Shown here one piece after another: positions 1 to 8,414 of a DNA stretch of 64,000 nt. The DNA comes from an uncultured Oscillospiraceae bacterium. Lineage in GTDB: Bacteria > Bacillota > Clostridia > Oscillospirales > Oscillospiraceae. The first letter of the stretch is position 1, and the number at the start of each line of letters is the position of its first letter. The stretch covers positions 43,204 to 107,203 of the forward strand of contig CALWYD010000004.1 in NCBI GenBank assembly GCA_944385675.1, in the 5' to 3' direction. Position numbers and translations under genes: made by a program. Below the pieces are notes generated by a model. The model ran no database searches. It saw only the letters and a list, made by a program, of their open reading frames with translations, and had not been told where the DNA came from.

Positions 1-1129
1 TCACCTTCTCCCCGTTGACTTCCACGCCGCCTTGCTCCACCAGGCGACGTGCCTCTTTTTTTGAGGGGGCAAGCTTGCAGGCTACCATCATGTCCAGGAT
101 ACCAATGACCCCATCTGTAAGCTGCTCCGAGGTGAGGGTTGTGGCAGGCACATTGCTCATGTCACCGCCCCCTACAAACAGAGCTTTGGCCGCCTCCTGG
201 GCCTTGTCCGCTTCCTCCTGGCCATGGACCAGCTTGGTCAGCTCATAGGCCAGGATCTCTTTGGCGGCGTTCAACTGGCTTCCCTCCCACTTATCCATTT
301 CGTCAATCTTCTCCAGGGGCAGGAAGGTAAGCATCCGCAGGCACTTGAGCACATCCCCGTCCCCTACATTGCGCCAGTACTGGTAAAACTCATAGGGGGA
401 AGTCTTATTGGGATCCAGCCACACGGCACCCTTGGCTGTCTTTCCCATCTTCTTCCCCTCCGAGTTAAGCAGCAGGGTAATGGTCATAGCATGAGCATCC
501 TTGCCCAGTTTACGGCGAATCAGCTCCGTTCCGCCCAGCATATTGGACCACTGGTCATCACCGCCAAACTGCATGTTGCAACCGTAATGCTGGAACAGGT
601 AATAGAAGTCGTAGGACTGCATGATCATATAATTAAATTCCAGAAAGCTGAGCCCTTTTTCCATGCGCTGCTTGTAGCACTCGGCCCGCAGCATATTGTT
701 CACGGAGAAGCAGGCTCCCACCTCTCTGAGCAGTTCAATATAATTCAGCCCCAGCAGCCAATCGGCATTGTTCACCATCTGGGCCTTGCCTTCGCCGAAC
801 TCAATAAAGCGCTCCATTTGCTTTTTAAAACAATTGCAGTTATGCTGGATATTCTCAGGGGTCATCATATTGCGCATGTCAGTGCGACCGGAGGGGTCCC
901 CAATATAGCCAGTACCTCCGCCGATAAGGGCAATGGGACGGTTACCCGCCATTTGCAGCCTCTTCATCAGACACAGGGCCATAAAATGACCTACGTGGAG
1001 GGAATCTGCTGTAGGGTCGAAACCGATATAGAATACCGCTTTCCCCTCGTTAATCATTTTGGAGATTTCTTCCTCGTTGGTCACCTGAGCAATCAGGCCC
1101 CGGGCCTTCAGTTCCTCATAACAGGTCAT
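1..1129 (-). CDS. tyrS: Tyrosyl-tRNA synthetase (3' end cut by window)
   Basis: Class I aminoacyl-tRNA synthetase that charges tRNA-Tyr in the cytoplasm. The reading frame starts at the ATG at 1129 ([11 protein letters not shown]) and runs off the window edge. The HIGH signature appears as HVGH near residue 45, and the KMSKS loop as KMGKT near residue 226, a usual variant in bacterial TyrS. The last visible residues ([10 protein letters not shown]) look like the C-terminal S4 RNA-binding domain, so only a few tens of residues at most are missing. A Tyr T-box lies directly upstream, which independently confirms the amino acid specificity. Confidence 0.97.
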   Translation of the reverse strand, partial: MTCYEELKARGLIAQVTNEEEISKMINEGKAVFYIGFDPTADSLHVGHFMALCLMKRLQMAGNRPIALIGGGTGYIGDPSGRTDMRNMMTPENIQHNCNCFKKQMERFIEFGEGKAQMVNNADWLLGLNYIELLREVGACFSVNNMLRAECYKQRMEKGLSFLEFNYMIMQSYDFYYLFQHYGCNMQFGGDDQWSNMLGGTELIRRKLGKDAHAMTITLLLNSEGKKMGKTAKGAVWLDPNKTSPYEFYQYWRNVGDGDVLKCLRMLTFLPLEKIDEMDKWEGSQLNAAKEILAYELTKLVHGQEEADKAQEAAKALFVGGGDMSNVPATTLTSEQLTDGVIGILDMMVACKLAPSKKEARRLVEQGGVEVNGEKV

Positions 1130-1261
1130 AGCTCTCTACTCCTTTACCGAATAAATTTACAGTTTACAGCCAGGTTTTTCCTCGCATTCTCCCTCCTCCC
1201 CAGGCACGCATACTATAGGCTGCTATGCAGCCTGCAGCCGCAGGTACTCTAAAGTCGGAAA

Positions 1262-1527
1262 AATCAAAAGCCCTCTGTCCCGAACGGGACAGAGGGCAAC
1301 TTATGCGGTACCACCTCTGGCTTACCCACTCCTCACGGAGAGGGTCTCATGGAGTGCTGGACTCCCACGCGGTAACGGGCGCTCCCGGCCTGTCCCCTAC
1401 TACGCTGACATGCGGTTCAGGCGGCTGCTCCAAGGTGTATTCACCAAATTCCCTCTCCCCCATCTCACTCACCTGGGGGCTCTCTGGGCAGGGCTTCATC
1501 TGGCTACTCTTCCTTTTCCTCGCAGTG
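1262..1527 (-). promoter_or_regulatory. Tyr-specific T-box leader of tyrS
   Basis: A tRNA-sensing attenuator read on the minus strand. The conserved antiterminator T-box sequence AGAGGTGGTACCGCA lies at 1304-1318, followed by a strong terminator hairpin (1270-1297, 13-bp stem) with a TTTT tail. A candidate specifier codon TAC (Tyr) lies at 1437-1439 in the context GTGAATACACC, and an upstream GGTGAGTGAGAT stretch fits Stem I. Uncharged tRNA-Tyr would be expected to stabilise the antiterminator and allow tyrS transcription. The specifier choice is by eye; the T-box and terminator are clear. Confidence 0.92.
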
Positions 1528-1532
1528 GTCAC

Positions 1533-1561
1533 ACATTACCATAGATTCACCCCATTGTCAA
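1533..1561 (-). promoter_or_regulatory. Housekeeping promoter of the tyrS T-box transcript
   Basis: TTGACA (1556-1561), a 17-bp spacer and TAATGT (1533-1538) on the minus strand, placing the transcript start just upstream of the T-box leader. Confidence 0.75.
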
Positions 1562-1610
1562 CCACAATCTCTTGCTTTTATAAAATCTAAGCTTTTTTCA
1601 CAAAAATCCA

Positions 1611-1638
1611 GCCCTGTGCACCAGAAGGCACACAGGGC
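1611..1638 (-). terminator. Terminator downstream of fba
   Basis: Hairpin with an 8-bp GC-rich outer stem (GCCCTGTG/CACAGGGC) and an inner CC/GG pair, followed on the minus strand by TGGATTTTTG. It lies 28 bp after the fba stop codon. Confidence 0.7.
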
Positions 1639-1666
1639 CAAATGATTTGTTTTGGTTAAAATACGC

Positions 1667-2632
1667 TCAGGCCTTACCGTCACAACCCAGCACATAGACC
1701 AGCTTGTGCTTGACCAGTTCCTTGATGTTGGCACGGGCGGGCTTCAGATACTCCCGGGGGTCAAACTTGTCAGGATGTTCATTGAAGAACTGACGGATTG
1801 TCCCGGTCATAGCCAGACGCAGGTCGGAGTCAATATTGATCTTACACACGGCACCCTGGGCAGCCTTGCGCAGCTGCTCCTCAGGAATACCCACAGCATC
1901 AGGCATTTTGCCGCCGTTTTCGTTGATCATGCGCACAAACTTCTGGGGGACGGAGGAGGAGCCATGAAGCACAATGGGGAAGCCGGGCAGGCGCTTGACC
2001 ACCTCATCCAGAATATCAAAGCGCAGGGGCGGGGGTACCAGTTCGCCTTTCTCGTTCCGGGTGCACTGGGCTGCAGTAAACTTATAAGCGCCATGGCTGG
2101 TTCCGATAGCGATGGCCAAAGAGTCACATCCGGTCTTAGATACAAACTCCTCTACTTCTTCGGGACGGGTATAGTGAGAATCTTCAGCGGACACATTAAC
2201 CTCATCTTCTACGCCGGCCAGAGCGCCCAGCTCTGCCTCTACCACTACCCCGTGGTCGTGAGCGTACTCCACCACTTTCTTGGTAATTTCAATATTCTCT
2301 GCAAAGGGCTTGGAAGAAGCGTCAATCATAACGGAGGTAAAGCCTCCGTCCACACAGCTCTTGCACAGTTCAAAGCTGTCACCGTGATCCAGGTGCAGAC
2401 AAATAGGCAGACCAGTCTCCTCAATAGCAGCTTCCACCAGCTTAATCAGATAGGTGTGGTTGGCATAGGCACGTGCCCCTTTAGAAACCTGGAGAATCAG
2501 AGGGGCATTTACCTCTTTGGCTGCTTCAGTGATTCCCTGGACAATCTCCATATTGTTGACGTTGAAAGCACCGATGGCGTAGCCGCCGTCGTAGGCTTTC
2601 TTAAACATCTCAGTAGTAGTAACCAATGGCAT
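1667..2632 (-). CDS. fba: Class II fructose-1,6-bisphosphate aldolase
   Basis: Zinc-dependent aldolase that cleaves fructose-1,6-bisphosphate to glyceraldehyde-3-phosphate and dihydroxyacetone phosphate in glycolysis. The class II signature CLHLDHGDS with its metal-binding histidine is near residue 80, followed by the glutamate-rich EAELGALAG stretch and the phosphate-binding IVLHGSSS motif. The start chosen is the ATG at 2632 (MPLVTTTE), which sits 9 bp after AAGGAG; the ATG three codons upstream abuts the SD sequence and is less likely. It faces away from the PPi-type phosphofructokinase gene and shares its control region, so the two consecutive glycolytic enzymes are probably co-regulated. 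Confidence 0.96.
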   Translation of the reverse strand: MPLVTTTEMFKKAYDGGYAIGAFNVNNMEIVQGITEAAKEVNAPLILQVSKGARAYANHTYLIKLVEAAIEETGLPICLHLDHGDSFELCKSCVDGGFTSVMIDASSKPFAENIEITKKVVEYAHDHGVVVEAELGALAGVEDEVNVSAEDSHYTRPEEVEEFVSKTGCDSLAIAIGTSHGAYKFTAAQCTRNEKGELVPPPLRFDILDEVVKRLPGFPIVLHGSSSVPQKFVRMINENGGKMPDAVGIPEEQLRKAAQGAVCKINIDSDLRLAMTGTIRQFFNEHPDKFDPREYLKPARANIKELVKHKLVYVLGCDGKA

Positions 2633-2666
2633 AATTACCATCTCCTTTTCTTATTTGGCGATTCTT

Positions 2667-2711
2667 ATTGTACCATTAACAATTGATAAATACAAGTGTT
2701 TATGTTATCAT
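2667..2711. promoter_or_regulatory. Overlapping divergent promoters of fba and pfp
   Basis: Plus strand: TTGATA (2683-2688), 17 bp, TATCAT (2706-2711) for the phosphofructokinase gene. Minus strand: TTGTAT (2690-2695), 17 bp, TACAAT (2667-2672) for fba. The -35 regions lie back to back within 13 bp, so polymerase or one regulator at this point would affect both genes. Confidence 0.6.
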
Positions 2712-2777
2712 TTAGTGGAGAAAATCTATATTAAATCCATTTTTCCCCATCTGATATTGATTAAGGAGGACACAAAC

Positions 2778-4019
2778 ATGGAGAAATTGACCGGCGCCTG
2801 TATTATTGGCCAGTCCGGAGGCCCCACCGCTGTAATTAACGCCAGCGCTCAGGGTGTAATCCAGACCGCTTTGAAGGCTGACTGCATCACCCGTGTGTTA
2901 GGCGCAGCCCACGGCATTAAGGGCGTCCTGGAGGACAAGCTCTACGACATGTCCCAGGAAGATCCCGCAGAACTGGAGCTGCTCAAGCATACCCCCTCCT
3001 CTGCTCTTGGCTCCTGCCGCTACAAGTTAGCGGATCCTGATGTAGATGATAGCGACTATAAGCGTATCCTGGAGATCTTCCAAAAGTATAATGTGCGTTA
3101 CTTCTTCTACAACGGCGGCAACGACTCTATGGACACCTGCAACAAAATCTCCAAATATATGCAGAAAGTGGGCTATCAGTGCCGCATTATGGGTGTACCC
3201 AAGACCATTGACAACGACCTTAACGGTACTGACCACTGTCCCGGCTTTGCCTCCGCCGCCAAATATATTGCCACCTCCTGCGCCGAGGTATGGCAGGATG
3301 CCCACGTTTACGACACCGGCATGGTGACTGTAATTGAAATCATGGGCCGTCACGCCGGTTGGCTGGCCGGATCCGCCGCCCTGGCCAACCTTACAGGCTG
3401 CGGCCCCGACTTGGTCTACCTGCCTGAGGTGGACTTTGACATGGAACAGTTTATTGCCGACGTAACCGCCATCTACAACAAGACCGGCAAGTGCATGGTT
3501 GCCGTGTCTGAGGGCATTCACTACGCCGACGGCCGCTTCGTCTCTGAGGCGGAGACCTCTGCCACCGACGGCTTCGGCCATGCTCAGTTGGGCGGCCTTG
3601 CCGTTAAGCTGGCTGATATCATCAAGCAGAAGACGGGGGCCAAGGTGCGGGGAATTGAGCTGTCCCTACTGCAGCGCTGCGCCTCCCACTGCGCCTCTAA
3701 GACTGACATTGACGAGGCGTGGCTGGCCGGCTCCGCCGCCGTAGAGGCTGCTGTTTCCGGCGTCACAGATAAGATGGTGGCCTTCAAGTGCACCCGGGAG
3801 GGCGGTTACAAGTGCGAGACCTCTCTGGAGCCCCTGGACATCGTGGCCAACTTTGAAAAGAAGGTTCCACGGGAGTGGATTAACAAGGCCGGAAACGGCG
3901 TGGAGCAGCCCTTTATTGACTATGTACTCCCCCTAATCCAGGGTGAGTCCAACCAGCCTAAAGAGAACTCCCTGCCCCGCTTTGCCCGCCTGAAGAAAGT
4001 TTTGACCACCCAGATGTAA
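2778..4019 (+). CDS. pfp: 6-phosphofructokinase, PPi-dependent type
   Basis: Phosphorylates fructose-6-phosphate to fructose-1,6-bisphosphate, the committed glycolytic step, with the product passing to the divergent fba. The 413-residue protein carries the PFK fold motifs: GQSGGPT (11-17), GGNDS (113-117) and PKTIDND (141-147). An aspartate in the fourth position of GGND and the lysine in PKTIDND are the known markers of pyrophosphate-using enzymes (ATP-PFKs have GGDGS and PGTIDND). This makes the step reversible in principle. The start is the ATG at 2778 after AAGGAGG; the longer upstream frame lacks an SD sequence. Phosphate-donor use is inferred from these residues only. Confidence 0.92.
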   Translation: MEKLTGACIIGQSGGPTAVINASAQGVIQTALKADCITRVLGAAHGIKGVLEDKLYDMSQEDPAELELLKHTPSSALGSCRYKLADPDVDDSDYKRILEIFQKYNVRYFFYNGGNDSMDTCNKISKYMQKVGYQCRIMGVPKTIDNDLNGTDHCPGFASAAKYIATSCAEVWQDAHVYDTGMVTVIEIMGRHAGWLAGSAALANLTGCGPDLVYLPEVDFDMEQFIADVTAIYNKTGKCMVAVSEGIHYADGRFVSEAETSATDGFGHAQLGGLAVKLADIIKQKTGAKVRGIELSLLQRCASHCASKTDIDEAWLAGSAAVEAAVSGVTDKMVAFKCTREGGYKCETSLEPLDIVANFEKKVPREWINKAGNGVEQPFIDYVLPLIQGESNQPKENSLPRFARLKKVLTTQM

Positions 4020-4034
4020 CCTCCATTTCTGCGC

Positions 4035-4075
4035 AGAGCCCCCTGAAGCTTTTAGCTTCAGGGGGCTCTGTTTTT
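4035..4075 (+). terminator. Terminator of the phosphofructokinase gene
   Basis: Perfect 15-bp hairpin (4035-4049 with 4055-4069, loop TTTTA) followed by GTTTTT. It touches the stop codon of the convergent spoIVA at 4074. Confidence 0.92.
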
Positions 4076-5552
4076 ACAGAATAATACAGATAAGTCCGCC
4101 GGATCCCTCGTTGATAATGCGCTCCAAAGTCTCCCTCAGCTTGGCTCTGGCATCTTCCGGCATACGCTTTAGCTTGGTGTTTAAATCCTCTCCTACCAGT
4201 TCGTGAAGGGATTTTCCAAAGATGTTGGCCTCCCAGATTTTAGAGGTGTCCCCTTCAAATTCTTTCAGCAGATAAGAGACCATGTCCTCACTTTGTTTCT
4301 CCCCGCCTACAATGGGAGAGACTTCTGTCTCAATATCCGCCCGTATCATATGGATGGAAGGAGCACTGGCCCGCAGCCGCACTCCGTACCGGCCCCCCTG
4401 CTTGACAATCTCCGGTTCCTCCAGCACAAGAGAGTCAATAGAGGGCACCACGATGCCGTAACCCGTCTGCTCCACTTGCTTTAGGGCATCGGCCACCTTA
4501 TCGTAAGAGGCCTTTACTTGTGCTAACTGGGTGAGCAGTTCCATCAAGTCCCCGTCATCCCCAATGTGGAATCCAGACTGCTGGGACAGCGTATCGTAAA
4601 ACAGCCCCCTTGGCAGCTCCAGAGTGGCCGCGGAGATACCGGTTCCCAGGTCAATGGAAGTGATCCGGGCCCCGCTGACCACCTGGCACTCCTGGAACGA
4701 GGTCACCGCCTGCTCCACATCCCGAATGCGGCGCAGCTGTCCTGTTCCGCTTCTGATAGCGGCGTACAGCTCCGCTTTAATGGGGTGTTCCTGGGGCAGG
4801 GCATCCACCCAGGGTGGGAGGAACAGATCCAGTTCCTTCAGAGGGAATTCATACAGCACACTTTTCAGCACATGATTAATCTCTTCCCGGCTCAGTTCCA
4901 GGCAGTTTGCCGCCACACAGGCCACATCGTAGCGCTGGGCAATATCCGCCCGAATTGCCTGAGCCCGTTCAGATTCCGGATAGGCGGAGTTGAGCAGCAC
5001 CACAAAAGGTTTTCCCAGCTCTTTCAGCTCGGAGATTACCCGCTCCTCCGGTTCCAGGTAGTCCTCTCGGGGAATGTCAGTAATAGTTCCATCGGTAACA
5101 ACAGCAATTGCAATGGTGGAGTGGTCGGAAATTACTTTCCTTGTTCCAATTTCCGCCGCCTCAGTCATGGGGATTTCATGGTCAAACCAGGGGGTGGTGA
5201 CCATGCGTTCACTCTCCCCCTCCATTTGTCCCACAGCCCCCTTAACCATGTAACCCACACAGTCAATAAGCCGTACCTGGAAGGCAGCTCCCCCATCCAC
5301 CGATACAGTAACTGCCTCCTCAGGAACGAACTTGGGCTCTGCCGTCATAATGGTCCGGCCTGAACCGCACTGGGGCAACTCATCTCTGGCCCGTTCCCGA
5401 CGGTATACGTTGTCAATGTTGGGGATAACCAGTGTTTCCATAAACCGCTTGATAAAAGTGGATTTTCCCGTACGGACCGGCCCCACGATGCCGATATAGA
5501 TGTCGCCCTCTGTACGAAGGGCGATATCCTCGTAGATTTTGCGATCTTCCAC
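4074..5552 (-). CDS. spoIVA: Stage IV sporulation protein A (spore coat basement ATPase)
   Basis: ATPase that polymerises on the forespore surface to make the platform for the spore coat. The 492-residue length equals that of B. subtilis SpoIVA. A P-loop GPVRTGKS is at residues 24-31, and the extreme C-terminus (GGLICIIL) has the hydrophobic end typical of the family. It starts with GTG at 5552, 8 bp after GGAGGA. A terminator separates it from the sipL-like gene upstream, and its own sigma-E-like promoter is visible. SpoVM and SipL, which anchor and stabilise SpoIVA in studied sporulators, are encoded immediately upstream here. Confidence 0.97.
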   Translation of the reverse strand: MEDRKIYEDIALRTEGDIYIGIVGPVRTGKSTFIKRFMETLVIPNIDNVYRRERARDELPQCGSGRTIMTAEPKFVPEEAVTVSVDGGAAFQVRLIDCVGYMVKGAVGQMEGESERMVTTPWFDHEIPMTEAAEIGTRKVISDHSTIAIAVVTDGTITDIPREDYLEPEERVISELKELGKPFVVLLNSAYPESERAQAIRADIAQRYDVACVAANCLELSREEINHVLKSVLYEFPLKELDLFLPPWVDALPQEHPIKAELYAAIRSGTGQLRRIRDVEQAVTSFQECQVVSGARITSIDLGTGISAATLELPRGLFYDTLSQQSGFHIGDDGDLMELLTQLAQVKASYDKVADALKQVEQTGYGIVVPSIDSLVLEEPEIVKQGGRYGVRLRASAPSIHMIRADIETEVSPIVGGEKQSEDMVSYLLKEFEGDTSKIWEANIFGKSLHELVGEDLNTKLKRMPEDARAKLRETLERIINEGSGGLICIIL

Positions 5553-5598
5553 TGCTACTCCTCCTTCGGCCTCTTTGGTCAGCCGGTAGTTTCCTTAC

Positions 5599-5627
5599 AC
5601 TCTATGAGGATAAGCTCTGGAATATAA
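5599..5627 (-). promoter_or_regulatory. Candidate sigma-E promoter of spoIVA
   Basis: TTATATT (5621-5627), exactly 14 bp, then CATAGAGT (5599-5606) on the minus strand. This resembles the mother-cell sigma-E pattern KMATATT-N14-CATACAMT with one mismatch at -35 and two at -10. The position 47 bp before the start codon is suitable. Confidence 0.5.
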
Positions 5628-5667
5628 CTCCTTGCGGGACTAAAGGTCAAAATCTCCCAGTCATATG

Positions 5668-5697
5668 TAAAAAACCCGGTCCCAATGGGACCGGGTT
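5668..5697 (-). terminator. Terminator after the sipL-like gene
   Basis: 11-bp perfect stem (AACCCGGTCCC/GGGACCGGGTT) with a run of T on the minus strand. It separates the sipL-like gene from spoIVA, implying independent transcription of spoIVA. Confidence 0.9.
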
Positions 5698-5716
5698 TTT
5701 GCCTGACAATAATGAT

Positions 5717-7243
5717 TTATCGCACACCTGGAATGAGAAGCATTTTCCCATCAGGCAATTCTTCTCCTTCCAGCTCGTTGGCCTGAAGAATCTGCTGAAT
5801 GGTTGTGCCATAGGACTTGGCGATCTCCCAAATCCCCTCCCCGGGCACCGGCAGACGCAGTACTACCGACGGTTTTGCCCCCTCTCTGCTCACCCGGGCC
5901 TCTCCCAGCCTGGCCTGCTCCACTGCCGCCACACTCAAATTGGAGAGTGTAAGGCAGTTGAAATCCAGGGAAAAACGCACCTCCACTCCCCCTGCAGAGG
6001 GCGAGGCAAATACTTCTCCGGGACAGGAGCAGGAACAGATGCAGCGGTACTCCTCCGGACAGTCCAACCGGCAGGAGACAGGAATCATCTTCCTCAGGCA
6101 TCGTACCTGCTCCTCTTCGTCCAGATACAATACTGTCAGCCAGCCCTCAGCAGTGAGCAGAAGCTGTGCACCCTCCCGGGTCTGGGTAACCTGCCCAAGG
6201 CTTAGACGGCTGGCAGCCACGCCGCGGACCATCTCTCCCGTCTCCAGCAGCTCACGTATAGTCTGGGTTCGCATAGACTGCTCCCCCATCTGGCACAGGG
6301 TTTGGGTACTGCTCTCCACCTCCATCTCCCAGGCCGTACTATAGACATCCTGGAGGAGGGTCACCGGCCGACGGCTACGCACCTTGGCCTGGGCCAGCAG
6401 CTCCAACACCACCTCCATGCTCCGCTCATCTCCCACAGCCGGATCACATTGCAGCTGCGTCAATTCAACCTGTACCTGGCAGTCCCCGTCCTCCCCGCCC
6501 TGGGGAATTTCCATGACCTGAGAAAAGGGCAGGGACTCCCTGGCAGAGGTCAGGCCTCCGCCTGCCTCCTGCAACAGCATGGTCACTTCTACCAAGCCTT
6601 TAAAAATTAACTTGCTACCAATGAGCTTGCTTTCCGTACACACAGGTTGAGCCTGTACCGCCAACAACTGGGGGGCGTCCGCCTGATTCCCTTGGAGCCG
6701 AATCTGATCCGAGAATGTAAAGGGTTTTTCCTGTACGGCAACCAGTTCATAGCTTTCCCCCTGGTATTGCCGTTGGCAGATCCCTGCCTGCTCTCCTTCC
6801 AGGATCCCCCGACACACTGACCTCTGGACGGGTTGGCAGGCGGTGACGTCTACCGCCAGGTCTACCCGAAGCAGCACCTTTCTGGGGTTAAGGGCTCTGG
6901 CTTCGGCACTGCGCAGACGGGGTGAGGCCAGTACTACCCCCTGTTCGGTCAATCCCGGGGCCTCTACCTGGCAGGTAAAGGGCAATCCCAGTTCCATCCG
7001 CCGCAGGCCGCTGCCTCCTTCTGGCTGGTACAGTACCGAAACCCGCACCATACCGCTCACTGTTGCCACTCCACTGCCCGCTTGTTTTGCGCTGAGCGCA
7101 GCCTGACCGCATACATCCACAATCCGCTCAATATCCGGGCAGGCGTCCGGTACAATGGATTCCAGCGTCTCTTCCTGGCATAAAGTCACGTCGGCCACTG
7201 TGTCATAGCTGCTGATAATGTCCCGATCAAATTCCAGTTCCAT
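5717..7243 (-). CDS. sipL: SipL-like spore coat morphogen (SPOCS/DUF3794 repeats plus LysM)
   Basis: About 508 residues with repeated DUF3794 (SPOCS) modules through the body (for example VPDACPDIERIVDV near residue 30) and a C-terminal LysM domain (EGIWEIAKSYGTTIQQI... LLIPGVR, last about 45 residues). This architecture and length match clostridial SipL, the SpoIVA-interacting protein that is the functional counterpart of B. subtilis SpoVID. The start is taken at the ATG at 7243 (MELEFDRD), 9 bp after AAGGGAGAGG; an ATG eight codons upstream lacks an SD sequence. Placement between spoVM and spoIVA strongly supports the role. The SipL name rests on architecture and context rather than a database search. 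Confidence 0.82.
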   Translation of the reverse strand: MELEFDRDIISSYDTVADVTLCQEETLESIVPDACPDIERIVDVCGQAALSAKQAGSGVATVSGMVRVSVLYQPEGGSGLRRMELGLPFTCQVEAPGLTEQGVVLASPRLRSAEARALNPRKVLLRVDLAVDVTACQPVQRSVCRGILEGEQAGICQRQYQGESYELVAVQEKPFTFSDQIRLQGNQADAPQLLAVQAQPVCTESKLIGSKLIFKGLVEVTMLLQEAGGGLTSARESLPFSQVMEIPQGGEDGDCQVQVELTQLQCDPAVGDERSMEVVLELLAQAKVRSRRPVTLLQDVYSTAWEMEVESSTQTLCQMGEQSMRTQTIRELLETGEMVRGVAASRLSLGQVTQTREGAQLLLTAEGWLTVLYLDEEEQVRCLRKMIPVSCRLDCPEEYRCICSCSCPGEVFASPSAGGVEVRFSLDFNCLTLSNLSVAAVEQARLGEARVSREGAKPSVVLRLPVPGEGIWEIAKSYGTTIQQILQANELEGEELPDGKMLLIPGVR

Positions 7244-7341
7244 GGTCGTTGTCCTCTCCCTTATCATGGTGTCAGGCCGACGGAATGCGGCCCCGGCTTT
7301 GTGACACTATATGTGGAGGACAGGTAATGTATGCCTCTTTT

Positions 7342-7413
7342 TCACTTCAGACCGAACATCCTGCGCAGTAACCCCCGCAGGCACTTCGGGGAACGTACCA
7401 CTACGATACCCAT
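7342..7413 (-). CDS. spoVM: Stage V sporulation protein M (23-residue amphipathic peptide)
   Basis: A tiny frame of 23 codons starting at ATG 7413 with a strong SD (GGGAGGGGAGG) and ending in TGA. The product contains RSPKCLRGLLRRMFGLK: a short N-terminal hydrophobic part, a proline near position 9 and a basic amphipathic helix, which is the SpoVM pattern (compare KLPKFLGGIVRAML of B. subtilis). SpoVM binds the convex forespore membrane and recruits SpoIVA. In B. subtilis it also lies a few genes downstream of rsgA; here it follows rsgA directly, with rpe and thiN absent between them. It is easily missed by gene finders. Confidence 0.88.
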   Translation of the reverse strand: MGIVVVRSPKCLRGLLRRMFGLK

Positions 7414-7459
7414 GAAAACGCCTCCCCTCCCTGATAGATTCACCATTCCCGGCTATCCC

Positions 7460-7488
7460 ATTATACGGTGACGGAGCGGTAAGTGTTA
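7460..7488 (-). promoter_or_regulatory. Candidate sigma-E-like promoter of spoVM-sipL
   Basis: TAACACT (7482-7488), 14 bp, CGTATAAT (7460-7467) on the minus strand. Five of seven and six of eight positions agree with the sigma-E pattern and the spacing is exact. The CGTATAAT could also serve a housekeeping polymerase, but no good -35 at 17 bp is visible. Confidence 0.35.
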
Positions 7489-7489
7489 C

Positions 7490-7519
7490 AAAAAAGGAGA
7501 CGCCCGCTCGGGCGCCTCC
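7490..7519 (-). terminator. Terminator of the prkC-rsgA operon
   Basis: Hairpin GGAGGCGCCCG/CGGGCGTCTCC with one internal mismatch followed by TTTTTT on the minus strand, directly after the rsgA stop codon. Confidence 0.9.
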
Positions 7520-7526
7520 TGCTTGT

Positions 7527-8414
7527 CTACTTTTTCTTCCGTTTCCAATCAGGCACAGCCTGAAGCTGCTGATACAGCCGCACATAGCTCTGGTGCCTGG
7601 TAGGAGGAATTTCTCTCCGGGCAACAGCCTCCAGCACTGCACATCCTTGCTCTTTTATATGGGCACAGTCCAGGAAACGGCACTTGCCCAGGCAAGAAGC
7701 AAATTCCCGAAAACAGTGCTGCAGTTCCTCCTTCCGACACATCTCCATCTGATCCACATCAAAGGAAGAAAATCCGGGGGTGTCAGCTACAATAGCCCCA
7801 CAGGACAATCGGAACAGCTCTACATGCCGGGTCGTATGCCGCCCCCGCCCCAACTTCTCACTTACCTCACCAGTGGCCAGGGAAAAATTCGGATCCAAAC
7901 CATTGAGAATACTGGATTTCCCTACGCCGGAATTTCCTGTAAAGCAAGAAACCTTTCCGACAATCAATTCTTTTAATTCCCCCAGCCCTTCTCCGGTTTT
8001 CGCACTGACACGGACGGTGGGAAAGCCAGCAGCGGTATAGATGCTGGCCAACTCTCTTCCGGAGGCCAAGTCACACTTGTTGATACAGATTACACATTCG
8101 CAGCCCTTGTACTCTGCAATGGCGGCCACCCGATCGATAAGGAAAGGATCTGTTACCGGAATGGCCTCAGAGGCCATGATGACCAACTGGTCAATGTTGG
8201 CCACCGCAGGCCGATAAAACTGATTTTTCCGGGGCAGAATCTCCTCCAGCGCCCCGCTGCCGTCCGGCAGCGGGGTAAACCGTACCCGATCCCCCACCAA
8301 AGGGGTTACGCTCTCCCGGCGAAGCCGGCCCCTTCCCCGGCAGGAAATAATTCCGGTTCCGTCATCCACATAGTAAAAACCACTCAGGGCCTTCATCAGG
8401 ATCCCTTCTGTCAT
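7527..8414 (-). CDS. rsgA: Ribosome biogenesis GTPase RsgA
   Basis: Circularly permuted GTPase that helps mature the 30S subunit. Motifs occur in the permuted order: INKCD (G4), SAK (G5), GNSGVGKSS (G1), DTPGF (G3). An N-terminal OB-fold and a C-terminal zinc site (C...CRFLDCAH...GC) complete the family layout at 295 residues. The start at 8414 overlaps the prkC stop as TGATG, implying translational coupling. A second ATG at 8396 (MKALSGFYY) has a better SD (AGAAGGG) and matches the usual N-terminus, so the true start could be either. Confidence 0.96.
   Translation of the reverse strand: MTEGILMKALSGFYYVDDGTGIISCRGRGRLRRESVTPLVGDRVRFTPLPDGSGALEEILPRKNQFYRPAVANIDQLVIMASEAIPVTDPFLIDRVAAIAEYKGCECVICINKCDLASGRELASIYTAAGFPTVRVSAKTGEGLGELKELIVGKVSCFTGNSGVGKSSILNGLDPNFSLATGEVSEKLGRGRHTTRHVELFRLSCGAIVADTPGFSSFDVDQMEMCRKEELQHCFREFASCLGKCRFLDCAHIKEQGCAVLEAVARREIPPTRHQSYVRLYQQLQAVPDWKRKKK

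Noticed and set aside
224-1252. Long plus-strand frame of 342 codons
   Set aside because: Antisense to tyrS, whose motifs and T-box are clear.
1652-2686. Plus-strand frame of 344 codons
   Set aside because: Antisense shadow of fba.
7414-7495. Possible rpe or thiN remnants between rsgA and spoVM
   Set aside because: The gap is too short and only holds a terminator and promoter.
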